Under the pieces are notes generated by a model, which ran no database searches, was not told where the DNA came from, and saw nothing but the letters and a program-made list of their open reading frames with translations. DNA of 33,039 nt from CAZKXU01 sp964556665 (lineage in GTDB: Bacteria > Bdellovibrionota_C > UBA2361 > CAZKXU01), in contig CAZKXU010000030.1 in assembly GCA_964556665.1 (NCBI GenBank), positions 1-33,039 of the forward strand. Reading direction: 5' to 3'. The translations under genes and the position numbers were made by a program. Below, piece after piece: positions 17,452 to 24,950 of this stretch (position 1 is the first letter of the stretch; the number at the start of each line of letters is the position of its first letter).

Positions 17452-19863
17452 CTACCCCACCTTTCGTACAGCCACACTACGCGCTATCGCATTATCAATA
17501 ATCCTCTCCAAAAACTCGGTCGGATATATCGGTGGATTTTCGGCCAAGGCTTGATGATAGATCACGGTTGAAGGGGTGAGTCCAGGTAGTGTATTCGCCT
17601 CTATAATCTTTAACTCACCACTTTTGATATTCATAAATGCGTCAATCCTGGCATACCCTTCGATGCCAAGCGCCTCCGCAACTCTCTCCAGCCGCTTCAT
17701 TGCGGCCTTTACAACTTTGTATTTCACAAACGGCTCTGGCGGCGGTGTAATGTTAATGCCGGTGCCACCTTGAAACTTCTCCTCTAAACTTAGAACCTCG
17801 GCTGCTGCAACGGTGAGGCTAGGATGCATAGATCTAAGTATACCATCCCGCTGTAATACCCCTATAGTAACCTCCACCCATCCACCTCTATCCTGCCATA
17901 AAAGCTTCTTCCCCTTTACTCGCACAGAATCGGTCATTATAAATTCCTCAATTAGTACATTTTCGAGTACGGCGGAAGGCATCTCGATGAAACCGCGCTG
18001 ATGGGTCAGAGTATTAGCTGGAATAACAGGGGCTCCCTGAATAGCCAATTTCAGATAACGCTCCAGGTCACGCGCCTTATAAAGCCTAGCTACTCCCGCA
18101 GAGCAACCATCCTCATTGGGCTTAATTAATATGTTGGCACCAAGCTCTTCGACGAGCTCTGCCCAGCAGCGCTTAAAATCTTTTGCTTTATAGCCAGCGA
18201 AGAACGAGAGCGGCACTAATTTCTTTTTTGGGCAGAAGATCCCATATTTTTCAAGGTGGTTTAAGGCTAATGCCGTATTCCACTTATTCATACCAAGCCT
18301 AGATGTAGCCGAACCTGAACCTGTAAATGCAACTCCTGCTTTTTCTAAACGGGACTGCAACACTCCGTTCTCCCCTATTCCACCATGCAGCCCTATAAAC
18401 ACCGTATCTGCTTCTTTGATGAACTGCTCGAGAGAGAGTTGTCGTGGAAGCTCAGTTTCAGCAGTGCAGTTCGTAGGCAAAAGTCCAAGGCGTTCACTAA
18501 TCGAAAAAACTAATGGTCTTAACCTCTCCTTTGCCTCTGTTGCGTGATCGCACAACTCCTTAACCTCTTCAACCGTATGATTCAGTGCGAATCCGTATGG
18601 GAGTTTCCAAACTGTTTTATCATCTGCTAGGAGATACGGCTCAGGATGATAACGGGTCGAACGCTTAAGTTTAAGCCAAGCATTTGTACCACTCATCAGA
18701 GAGACCTGTCGCTCCGCAGTAGTACCGCCAAAGATCACCTTAACTGTCTCTTTCTTGGTACTATTCCGCGCGCTTACTTCCTGCGGAAATTCAATCTCTT
18801 GGCGTTGACATGAGCTTTGCAAAATATAGTGAAGGAGATCAGCATGCGTCATGCCGAGCCTTGCTGCCTGCATGAATAGAAAACTATTCTGCTCCATACC
18901 GCTTATCGGATTAAAATCGGAGAACCAGATCTCTCCACTCTCAGTTACCCAACCGTCAAAGCGGGCAAAATCAGCAAGTCCAAAGAGGGAGAAGAGCTGC
19001 TCTGCGCGGGCCTGAATTTTAAAAATCACCTCATCTGTAAAGCGTGGCGGGCAATGGTACTTAACCTGCCTAGAAGCTAGATATTTCATCCGATAATCAA
19101 AGATCTGCCAATCCTTTGAAGTTATCTCAATCTCGGTCGGCACTATAGCCACCGGATGACCGAAGCGGTTCTGTAAAATAATAACTGTGAACTCTCGACC
19201 GCGGCAGAGTGGTTCAATCACAACATCTGAGTCGACTAGGTCTTCAAAAATAACCTTAGCTTTTGCAAGCGCTTCAGCCGCTGACTTAACAAGATACACA
19301 GCGATGCTAGAACCTCCACAAGCAGGCTTAACTATTAGCTGTTTTAAGTTATATCTTGCTACAAAATCATTCACTATCTTCACGTTACGTGCGCTACCTT
19401 TCTCTAGAAGAATTGATGGAGGGGCGTAAAATCCGTGCTTCCTAATAAACTCATTAGCATAAAATTTATGGAAACACCTCTTGCAAGCCTCCTCCGACGA
19501 GCCAACAAATGGAATTTCCCAATTCTCAAGCATGCTCTGCAGCTCACCATCCTCACCAAACGTGCCATGTATCGCTGGAAAAACAATATCAAGTGAGTTC
19601 AGTAGGCCTTTAAGCTCAGAACGATTTAGTCGATTTGCTGTTTGACTAAGTTTAAAATCAAAGTCAGAAGGTGTGTTTGAGTATAGCTGCGCACGTGAAA
19701 CTAGAAAGCTATTCTTATTCTGATCGAAGTAGATCGGTACAATTTCTATCTGATCAGAATTCAAATGGTCACTAAGAGAGCGTGCGGAATTTAATGAGAT
19801 CCCGCGCTCAAGAGAGGGGCCGCCACAGACGACACCAAGACGGAATTTTTTCTTTATGAGCAT
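17452..19863 (-). CDS. Tandem D-alanine-D-alanine-ligase-like ATP-grasp fusion
   Basis: An 803-residue protein made of two Ddl-like halves (about 8-350 and 372-795); a normal Ddl has about 300-370 residues. Half 1 has 'GGPSLERGISL', 'HGTFGEDGELQ' (99-109), 'VKPACGGSSIAV' (178-189), the Ddl omega-loop 'FDYRMKY' (255-261), R301/D303, and an altered final motif 'FNPISGMEQNS'. Half 2 has 'GGTTAERQVSLMSG', 'HGGIGENGVLQ' (493-503), 'KPNEDGCSAG' (581-590), an altered loop 'EKFQGGTGINITPPP', R739/D741 and the canonical 'EANTLPGLTPST' (755-766). So each half keeps what the other has lost. Ddl makes the D-Ala-D-Ala end of peptidoglycan precursors; whether this protein does, or joins other substrates, is open. 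No ribosome site precedes the ATG. Confidence 0.88.
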   Translation of the reverse strand: MLIKKKFRLGVVCGGPSLERGISLNSARSLSDHLNSDQIEIVPIYFDQNKNSFLVSRAQLYSNTPSDFDFKLSQTANRLNRSELKGLLNSLDIVFPAIHGTFGEDGELQSMLENWEIPFVGSSEEACKRCFHKFYANEFIRKHGFYAPPSILLEKGSARNVKIVNDFVARYNLKQLIVKPACGGSSIAVYLVKSAAEALAKAKVIFEDLVDSDVVIEPLCRGREFTVIILQNRFGHPVAIVPTEIEITSKDWQIFDYRMKYLASRQVKYHCPPRFTDEVIFKIQARAEQLFSLFGLADFARFDGWVTESGEIWFSDFNPISGMEQNSFLFMQAARLGMTHADLLHYILQSSCQRQEIEFPQEVSARNSTKKETVKVIFGGTTAERQVSLMSGTNAWLKLKRSTRYHPEPYLLADDKTVWKLPYGFALNHTVEEVKELCDHATEAKERLRPLVFSISERLGLLPTNCTAETELPRQLSLEQFIKEADTVFIGLHGGIGENGVLQSRLEKAGVAFTGSGSATSRLGMNKWNTALALNHLEKYGIFCPKKKLVPLSFFAGYKAKDFKRCWAELVEELGANILIKPNEDGCSAGVARLYKARDLERYLKLAIQGAPVIPANTLTHQRGFIEMPSAVLENVLIEEFIMTDSVRVKGKKLLWQDRGGWVEVTIGVLQRDGILRSMHPSLTVAAAEVLSLEEKFQGGTGINITPPPEPFVKYKVVKAAMKRLERVAEALGIEGYARIDAFMNIKSGELKIIEANTLPGLTPSTVIYHQALAENPPIYPTEFLERIIDNAIARSVAVRKVG

Positions 19864-20002
19864 AATACTGCGTAATATAGCAGATTTGGGGCAGGGCGAC
19901 TAGCACAGTGTAAGCAGAGATAATATGGAGTCGGAGCTGACTTCAGATTAGGATTCAGATGTAACTACCTAGCGCATTGGAACATAAGTTCTTACACCTT
20001 AC

Positions 20003-20073
20003 CGGGACCGCGGGCTTCCAGCCCGCAACGGATTATCTGCAAATTCGTATGCGGGCTGGAAGTCCGCTCCCAG
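20003..20073. repeat. REP-like nested inverted repeat (family A, copy 2)
   Basis: Arms GCGGGCTTCCAGCCCGC (20010-20026) and GCGGGCTGGAAGTCCGC (20051-20067) are inverted with one mismatch, and each folds on itself. Flanking GGGACC/CTCCCAG match copy 1. It lies 18 bp after the DUF3570 gene stop, so it is placed as a transcription end would be. Confidence 0.9.
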
Positions 20074-20090
20074 TTTTGAGTAATAGTTTA

Positions 20091-21236
20091 TTATTTAAAT
20101 TTCTTAGTCAAACCAACGCTTATAATGCGCTGCCCTAAGGAATCAAACAACGCAGCCCCTGGTGAGCCGAACTTAAGACCGGGGCTTTGATAGATATACT
20201 CAAATTTAAGATCTGTCGATAAACCATCTCCAAGATCACGGATCAGTTTTATTCCTGTGCTTACAGAACCAAAGCCTGAAAGTCTAAAATCCGTTGAGTA
20301 AATAGAATTATAATCCTGAGGTGGATAAACTGTGCTGAAAAATTCTGCCGGAGTCTGAGTGTAATACCTAACGTTTGGCTTAATTGTCCAAACTTTTCCA
20401 AGCGGCTGATACCAGGCCAGTTCAAACATACTTGATTCTAATGACCAGGAATCCCAGTAGTATCTATAATCAGCATGCAGTGAGGACCCGAGCTCCTTAA
20501 AATATCGATTATAGCGGGTAAGAAACGCGAACTGATCCCGTGACTGCGGCCTGCTATCAAAAAATTTATATGGATCCGAGTGATAACCGTCTGAAGTAGC
20601 CCATGTTAGATTAAACTGGACTAAAGATACCTGATCAATGACCTGCGTTACTCCGATTAAAAAATCCTCTGTTTTTCTCGATTCATGTAAAGAGCGATTA
20701 TTAGTGGAGGTGATATCGTCATTGTGAAATCCTGTGCTGAAAGATACAACAGTATTTTTGTCTGCACTCCATAACCTTGCATCAATCACGCCGCCACGTG
20801 AGAGGTAGTCATCCTCATCCGAGATGACTACTCCTGCTCCAATACTATAACGATCAAAATATCTTGTAAGTTTAAAATCTGCTGCGCGCCGCTGATCCTC
20901 TATACCGATCCCCGATGCTCCACTTATTGAATTAAGATACTGTGGCGATGCTCCAGAAACAGAATCAACAACTAAGCTACCTTCCATCTCAGTACGTGAA
21001 TTTAGCGGTGCCTTAAACCAAAACTGCGGCGCCTTAACAGAGATCCGATCTCCGCCGTTCTCCTGTCTCTCCTTATAGTAGTTATACTCCAGCCGAATTA
21101 TCGGGGCGCGCGTGACACTCTGCGCCTGTACTGCTTCAAGTCCAAGACCAGGCAGTGCCAAAGCACAGGCCATAAGTGAGCTAAGATTCGCCTTCGTGAT
21201 CTTTAGACTACGCTTTGATGTGCGAATATTTCCCAT
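20091..21236 (-). CDS. DUF3570 outer-membrane beta-barrel protein
   Basis: A 381-residue protein with a cleavable signal (about 15-39, ending AVQAQS) followed by alternating aromatic beta strands to the end, closing in 'IISVGLTKKFK', typical of an outer-membrane barrel. Family features of DUF3570 are seen: 'LEYNYYKERQE', 'ISVKAPQFWFKAPL', 'VVDSVSGASPQYLN', 'RRAADFKLTRYFDRYSIGAG' and 'FLTRYNRYF'. DUF3570 proteins are often encoded with thioredoxin/FMN-flavinylation or DUF4266 genes; none is present, so it seems isolated. The ligand is unknown. A family A hairpin repeat follows the stop. Confidence 0.85.
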   Translation of the reverse strand: MGNIRTSKRSLKITKANLSSLMACALALPGLGLEAVQAQSVTRAPIIRLEYNYYKERQENGGDRISVKAPQFWFKAPLNSRTEMEGSLVVDSVSGASPQYLNSISGASGIGIEDQRRAADFKLTRYFDRYSIGAGVVISDEDDYLSRGGVIDARLWSADKNTVVSFSTGFHNDDITSTNNRSLHESRKTEDFLIGVTQVIDQVSLVQFNLTWATSDGYHSDPYKFFDSRPQSRDQFAFLTRYNRYFKELGSSLHADYRYYWDSWSLESSMFELAWYQPLGKVWTIKPNVRYYTQTPAEFFSTVYPPQDYNSIYSTDFRLSGFGSVSTGIKLIRDLGDGLSTDLKFEYIYQSPGLKFGSPGAALFDSLGQRIISVGLTKKFK

Positions 21237-21370
21237 ACTTCGATTGAAACATACTGTGATTTAAGAGCCAAGTAAGAAAATAGAAAAGCGCGGTCCCAGG
21301 AGAAAGCTAATCTATCAGTGTATTAGGTAGCGACCCGCCAAGGTAAAATCCTTCGAAATAACCTCTCCTA

Positions 21371-21406
21371 GCGGGGTAGGGTGCTGCATGCCACCCTACC
21401 CCGCTT
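21371..21406. terminator. 14-bp perfect GC-rich hairpin after the GNAT gene
   Basis: AGCGGGGTAGGGTG (21371-21384), an 8-base loop and its exact reverse complement (21393-21406). It begins 23 bases after the stop of the leftward GNAT gene. No T-run follows, so it is either a non-canonical terminator or the edge of a transferred segment. Confidence 0.6.
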
Positions 21407-21429
21407 GCCGATCTGCCGCCGTCATCTTT

Positions 21430-21936
21430 TCATAGCGTCTTCTCGTACACCACCCAGATTCGACCAGCGAACTCGTATTCACCTTTGCGGGTGAAGCCAA
21501 AGTTCCGGTAAAGTTCATGATGATGGTGCTCCAACGGATGAGTGCGGGCCCAGATCCTTCTGGCACCCCGCACACGTGCGAGACGCTCAAGCTCAGTAAG
21601 GAGCGCACAGCCTGGACCAGCCGTGCAGCCGCTTTGAACCACCTGCTCACTCAGGTAGTAGTCCCCGGCGCTAGCACCAAACGGCGCAAGCCCCGTCAGG
21701 ATTCCATTCCCCTGATTCAGCACTACCCCCATCAGGAACGCGATCGTTGCAGCATCGCATTCACAGAAGAGAAGTTCAGCCCCGACATCTCGCACAAGAC
21801 GTAGAAGATGCTTCCGCACGCGACTCGGATTGACGCGCTCGCTCCAAGGCGATCTAGAGTAAGCTTGCTGATAAGCCTGGACCATTCGCGGGAGGGCGGA
21901 CTCAAGTGAATCGAACGGAATTTGCATACAGCGCAT
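21430..21936 (-). CDS. GNAT family N-acetyltransferase
   Basis: A 168-residue acetyltransferase of the GNAT fold. The C-terminal half shows the usual order: strand plus acetyl-CoA loop region around 'SGCTAGPGCALLTELERLARVRGARRIW', then 'HHELYRNFGFTRKGEYEFAGRIWVVYEKTL', the classic late 'Y...GF' motif. The pyrophosphate loop is not the textbook Q/R-x-x-G-x-G/A. The open frame runs 36 codons further upstream, but the ATG at 21936 is clearly right because a perfect AGGAGG lies seven bases before it. The gene is visibly more GC-rich than its neighbours, and strong hairpins lie on both sides, suggesting acquisition by transfer. The substrate is unknown. Confidence 0.85.
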   Translation of the reverse strand: MRCMQIPFDSLESALPRMVQAYQQAYSRSPWSERVNPSRVRKHLLRLVRDVGAELLFCECDAATIAFLMGVVLNQGNGILTGLAPFGASAGDYYLSEQVVQSGCTAGPGCALLTELERLARVRGARRIWARTHPLEHHHHELYRNFGFTRKGEYEFAGRIWVVYEKTL

Positions 21937-21958
21937 TGCAAAACCTCCTAGCTTGCCC

Positions 21959-22052
21959 TCTGCTCTACCAGTGCAGAGCAGAATAAGTAGCCCCCTTGGT
22001 AACCTTTTTACCTTGGCTAGGCCACTTGGTGAAACCTCCACCAAGTGACCTA
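21959..22052 (-). promoter_or_regulatory. Three-hairpin leader of the GNAT gene
   Basis: In transcript order: hairpin A (22052-22018), CACTTGGTG/CACCAAGTG with a 7-base loop, extended by TAGG/CCTA past one mismatch; hairpin B (22012-21998), GGTAA/TTACC; hairpin C (21982-21959), TCTGCTCT/AGAGCAGA with an 8-base loop. The AGGAGG ribosome site follows 10 bases after hairpin C. Stacked hairpins just before a strong ribosome site suggest attenuation or translational control, but no alternative pairing with the ribosome site was established. Confidence 0.5.
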
Positions 22053-22091
22053 ACCGATCCTTCTACCCTTATTTACAATTTTATTTATTAA

Positions 22092-22235
22092 TTAACGGCT
22101 ATGATGATGATGGTGGTGGTGATGTGTTGAATTAAGACCCAAGGTATTAAGCCAATTCTTAAGTATTCTTGAAATGAGACGGCGAGATTGCATGATACTA
22201 CCTGTATACCATTCCTGCATTCGATAAGTTTTCAT
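22092..22235 (-). CDS. 47-residue basic protein with a His8 tract
   Basis: A small gene found by hand translation of the minus strand. The protein starts MKTYRMQEWYTG, has a basic amphipathic helix-like middle ('QSRRLISRILKNWLNTLG') and ends in ST, eight consecutive histidines, then SR. A G-rich GGGGGG ribosome site lies six bases before the ATG. Five of the eight His codons are CAT and three are CAC, so the tract is mixed rather than one repeated codon, consistent with selection for protein. It has no signal peptide. It lies in the gap between the YerC-like gene and the GNAT gene, 155 bases upstream of the latter on the same strand, and could share its message. A metal-binding role (Ni, Zn or Cu) is the obvious hypothesis. 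I do not recognise a family. Confidence 0.65.
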   Translation of the reverse strand: MKTYRMQEWYTGSIMQSRRLISRILKNWLNTLGLNSTHHHHHHHHSR

Positions 22236-22383
22236 AATATTCCCCCCACTTGCTTAGCTCTTAAAGTTAAATGTTCCAACTAAGTACTACAGTTAAAAAC
22301 TACTACGTCTCAAAAAGCCAACTTCTAATTGAAATCTTATATTTTTTAGGCATTTTGTCAACTAAAAAGATATATTTCTTTGT

Positions 22384-22412
22384 TTTACTTAGGTGGTACA
22401 ATATGGTATAAA
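22384..22412 (+). promoter_or_regulatory. Candidate promoter of the YerC/TrpR-like gene
   Basis: TTTACT (22384-22389) and TATAAA (22407-22412) are separated by 17 bases, with a second possible -10, TACAAT, at 22397. The order and spacing are reasonable but the boxes are imperfect. Confidence 0.35.
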
Positions 22413-22465
22413 TCTAAGTGCTTGAAGTTAAAAGCTTTATGTTGTTCTACTCAGGTAAAACATGT

Positions 22466-22768
22466 ATGAAAACAAAACTAGATAAGAAAACTACCGATCT
22501 CTACCAGGCTATGCTGAGCCTGCAAAATATCTCTGAGTGCACCGCATTCCTGAGAGACCTTCTAACTGAGGGTGAAATTAAAGAGTTTGGAGAGCGTTGG
22601 TATATAGTACGCTCACTTGCAAAAGGGCTTACTTATAGGGAAATACAGAAGCTTACAGGCCAAAGCCTTACTACAATCACTAGAGTTGCTAAGTGGTATA
22701 AAAGCGGCGCTGGGGGATACCGATTAGTGCTAGCTCGAATTGCGGAGAAACAGGAGGCGGAGGGGTAG
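22466..22768 (+). CDS. YerC/YecD-type TrpR-superfamily regulator
   Basis: A 100-residue DNA-binding protein resembling the YerC/YecD branch of the TrpR superfamily. Residues about 15-55 match the helical dimer core ('LYQAMLSLQNISECTAFLRDLLTEGEIKEFGERW'), and 'LTYREIQKLTGQSLTTITRVAKWYKSG' is the helix-turn-helix, followed by the 'GGYRLVL' end. The frame extends 16 codons upstream, but the ATG at 22466 matches the family length and has AGG about 10 bases before it. It may control its neighbours; no clear operator was recognised. Ligand and regulon are unknown. Confidence 0.85.
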   Translation: MKTKLDKKTTDLYQAMLSLQNISECTAFLRDLLTEGEIKEFGERWYIVRSLAKGLTYREIQKLTGQSLTTITRVAKWYKSGAGGYRLVLARIAEKQEAEG

Positions 22769-22772
22769 GTGC

Positions 22773-22940
22773 ATATTATACTAAATGACAAAATAACGTA
22801 CCGTAATTTTATCTGTCGGCCTTTGACCATCCATGGCCAAAGGCCTCCTCGAACGTCTTGAAACGGGTCCCCCGAGCGCCCATTTCAAGCCGTTCTCCGA
22901 GCCTACGGCTCGTCCTGGCCATGCATGGCCAGGCTATAGC
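22773..22940. repeat. Dispersed element family B, long copy
   Basis: A 168-bp copy of the element at 3016-3091, with 92 extra bases between two CATGGCC repeats (22832 and 22924). It is densely folded: GGCCTTTG/CAAAGGCC (22818-22845), CTTGAAA-GGG paired with CCC-TTTCAAG (about 22857-22889), GAGCC/GGCTC, and the perfect 20-base palindrome CCTGGCCATGCATGGCCAGG (22914-22933). It sits between the YerC-like gene and the Lol-like operon and would be in the leader of the latter. Confidence 0.85.
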
Positions 22941-22986
22941 AGACGTCATCTTTATCGACCCCTCATCCTCTGCTAACATACTCTGC

Positions 22987-23730
22987 ATGAAGATTTTATT
23001 CAGTATTCTAGCCTGGTTTATAGCTACACCCCTTCTTGCTGATTCTCCAGATGCAAAAACAATTATTACTAAAGCGATCGAGTACTGGCGCGACAACACA
23101 TCCTATATTGAAGCTGAAATGAAGGTGCATCGCCCAGGTTGGGAACGCAACATGTCGATGATCGGATGGACAAAGGGACGAAAGCAAAGCTTGGTTCGCT
23201 TTACTGCACCAGCAAAGGATGCCGGTAACGCCTCTCTTACGATCGATGACGAAATGTGGAGTTTTTCACCAAAAATAAACCGAGTAATCAAAATTCCTCC
23301 TAGCATGAAAAGCCAAAGCTGGATGGGCTCCGATTTTTCGTATGATGACCTATCTCGTGATGACAAAATTATAGATCAATATACTCATCGTCTTATCGAT
23401 ACTAAGGAAGAGAATGGAGAGAAGGTATATATAATTGAATCTATACCTCTTGAGGAAGCACCTGTCCCTTGGGGTAAGGAGATACTACATGTTCGCAAGG
23501 ACAACATTATCCTAAGGCATCTGTTTTTCGATCAGAATATGAAGCTTGTAAAACAGCTTAATGCACTTTCTATAGAAATACTTGGAGGCAAAACCTGGGT
23601 CACAAAGATGCAGATGCAAAAGATAGAGGAGGCTGATGAATGGACAGAGATCTCCCATAAAAAAGTAGAGTTTGGGATTCCGCTCACTGAGGCTCTCTTT
23701 ACCCAATCAAACCTAAGGAATCCACGTTAA
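22987..23730 (+). CDS. LolA-like outer-membrane lipoprotein-sorting protein
   Basis: A 247-residue periplasmic carrier of the LolA-like (PF17131-type) family. A signal peptide (MKILFSILAWFIATPLLA) is followed by family hallmarks: 'EMKVHRPGWERNMSMIGWTKG', 'LVRFTAPAKDAGNASL', 'MWSFSPKINRVIKIPPSMKSQSWMGSDFSYDDLSRDD' and 'YTHRLI'. The ATG at 22987 is chosen because the 43 codons before it come from the family B repeat and only this start gives a signal peptide. It is the first gene of an operon with two FtsX/LolE permeases, a LolD-like ATPase and an outer-membrane barrel, and its stop overlaps the next start (TAATG). It presumably carries a lipid or lipoprotein across the periplasm. Confidence 0.93.
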   Translation: MKILFSILAWFIATPLLADSPDAKTIITKAIEYWRDNTSYIEAEMKVHRPGWERNMSMIGWTKGRKQSLVRFTAPAKDAGNASLTIDDEMWSFSPKINRVIKIPPSMKSQSWMGSDFSYDDLSRDDKIIDQYTHRLIDTKEENGEKVYIIESIPLEEAPVPWGKEILHVRKDNIILRHLFFDQNMKLVKQLNALSIEILGGKTWVTKMQMQKIEEADEWTEISHKKVEFGIPLTEALFTQSNLRNPR

Positions 23731-24950
23731 TGCTGACTATTCTCCTAGCTTGGCGAAATCTCTGGCGTCAGAAGCGCAGAACAGTATTAAATCTGGCTGC
23801 CGTAGCGTTCGCGTCCGGAATTTTGATTTTTTTTATGTCGATTCAACTAAGTTCATATGATGGGACTATTAATGCTAGCGTAAGTGTCCTACATGGCCAT
23901 TTGCAGATACAGGCGCTAGGTTATCTAGATGAACCCCAGATCCGCAAGACGATTCCAAATCCTAAAGAGATCCAGGTACGTATTGATAACTTGGAGGAGG
24001 TAAAAACTACTGCAATTAGAAGCATTGGCTTTGCGCTTCTCTCCTCAAATGAACGAAGTATAGGTGTACAGGTCGTTGGCGTAGAACCATTGCGTGAGGT
24101 GGAGCTTTCTACAATCCCAGGATTAATTCGTGCAGGCAGATACCTGGACTCGTTTAATGCTGAGGAGGCGGTAGTTGGTAAAGAGTTGGCACAAAATCTA
24201 AAGATTCAGGTAGGCGAAGAGTTAACCTTACTTGGTCAAGGGAGAGATGGCTCGCTTGTCGCAACAGTACTCACAGTAGTTGGAGTATTTGAAAGCGGCT
24301 CCGCTGACATTGATAGAAGTCTTATAGAAATTCCTCTTGGCACCTTTCAGGATATTTTTTATATGGGGGAAACAGCTCATGCAATCGTAATACGACTGTT
24401 CGATCTCTCGATGTTATCTGAAACAATCTCAAAAATCTCGACATTTCTTAACCCATCTCTCGTCGCGTTAGATTGGGATAAGCTGCTACCGGGATTGCGT
24501 AGCCAGATTGATCTAGACAGGTCCGCGGCCTGGTTATTTTATTTTTCTCTTATCGTTGTAGTATCTTTTAGTACACTGAATACTTTTGTTATGTCGGTAA
24601 CGGAGCGCTTACGAGAGTTTGGGATTATGCTTTCGTTAGGCTCTACTCCATTACGTATTAGCGGATTAATTCTGGTGGAGTGTTTGCTTCTAGTACTGCT
24701 TGGGATTACGATCGGAGTTATATTAGGAACTTTAGTGACAACCTATTTTCATTTCAATGGTTTTTCTATCCCTGGAGCAGCGGAGCTGGCTCGCCGCTGG
24801 AACCTGCCTGTCATAATCTATCCACGCTTTCTGCTGCAGGCCTATATGCTTCCCACTCTTACTATAGCAGTGGTTAGCTTTACAGCCATGATCTACCCGA
24901 TCTATTTAGTATTAAAACTTGAGGCGATTCAGGCATTAAGGGCACATTAA
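23730..24950 (+). CDS. ABC transporter permease, FtsX/LolE-like (first copy)
   Basis: A 406-residue inner-membrane permease with the MacB/LolCE layout: an N-terminal amphipathic 'WRNLWRQKRRT' and one helix (about 17-36), a periplasmic MacB-type core domain (about 40-255), then three C-terminal helices including the FtsX-domain 'LNTFVMSVTERLREFGIMLSLGS' coupling region. Start and stop are translationally coupled to its neighbours by TAATG overlaps of one base. With the next gene it would form a LolC/LolE-type heterodimer driven by the downstream ATPase. Confidence 0.93.
   Translation: MLTILLAWRNLWRQKRRTVLNLAAVAFASGILIFFMSIQLSSYDGTINASVSVLHGHLQIQALGYLDEPQIRKTIPNPKEIQVRIDNLEEVKTTAIRSIGFALLSSNERSIGVQVVGVEPLREVELSTIPGLIRAGRYLDSFNAEEAVVGKELAQNLKIQVGEELTLLGQGRDGSLVATVLTVVGVFESGSADIDRSLIEIPLGTFQDIFYMGETAHAIVIRLFDLSMLSETISKISTFLNPSLVALDWDKLLPGLRSQIDLDRSAAWLFYFSLIVVVSFSTLNTFVMSVTERLREFGIMLSLGSTPLRISGLILVECLLLVLLGITIGVILGTLVTTYFHFNGFSIPGAAELARRWNLPVIIYPRFLLQAYMLPTLTIAVVSFTAMIYPIYLVLKLEAIQALRAH

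Noticed and set aside
21937..22044. 36-residue N-terminal extension of the GNAT protein
   Set aside because: It translates the hairpin leader; the perfect AGGAGG seven bases before 21936 fixes the start.
21959..22054. Integron attC site at the GNAT leader
   Set aside because: A GTTAGGT core-like heptamer is present, but its partner is in the wrong orientation for an attC fold and the downstream hairpin lacks the core boxes; no integrase is seen.
22809..23099. 96-residue minus-strand ORF over the family B repeat
   Set aside because: It overlaps the signal-peptide end of the LolA-like gene and is largely a translation of the hairpin-rich repeat.
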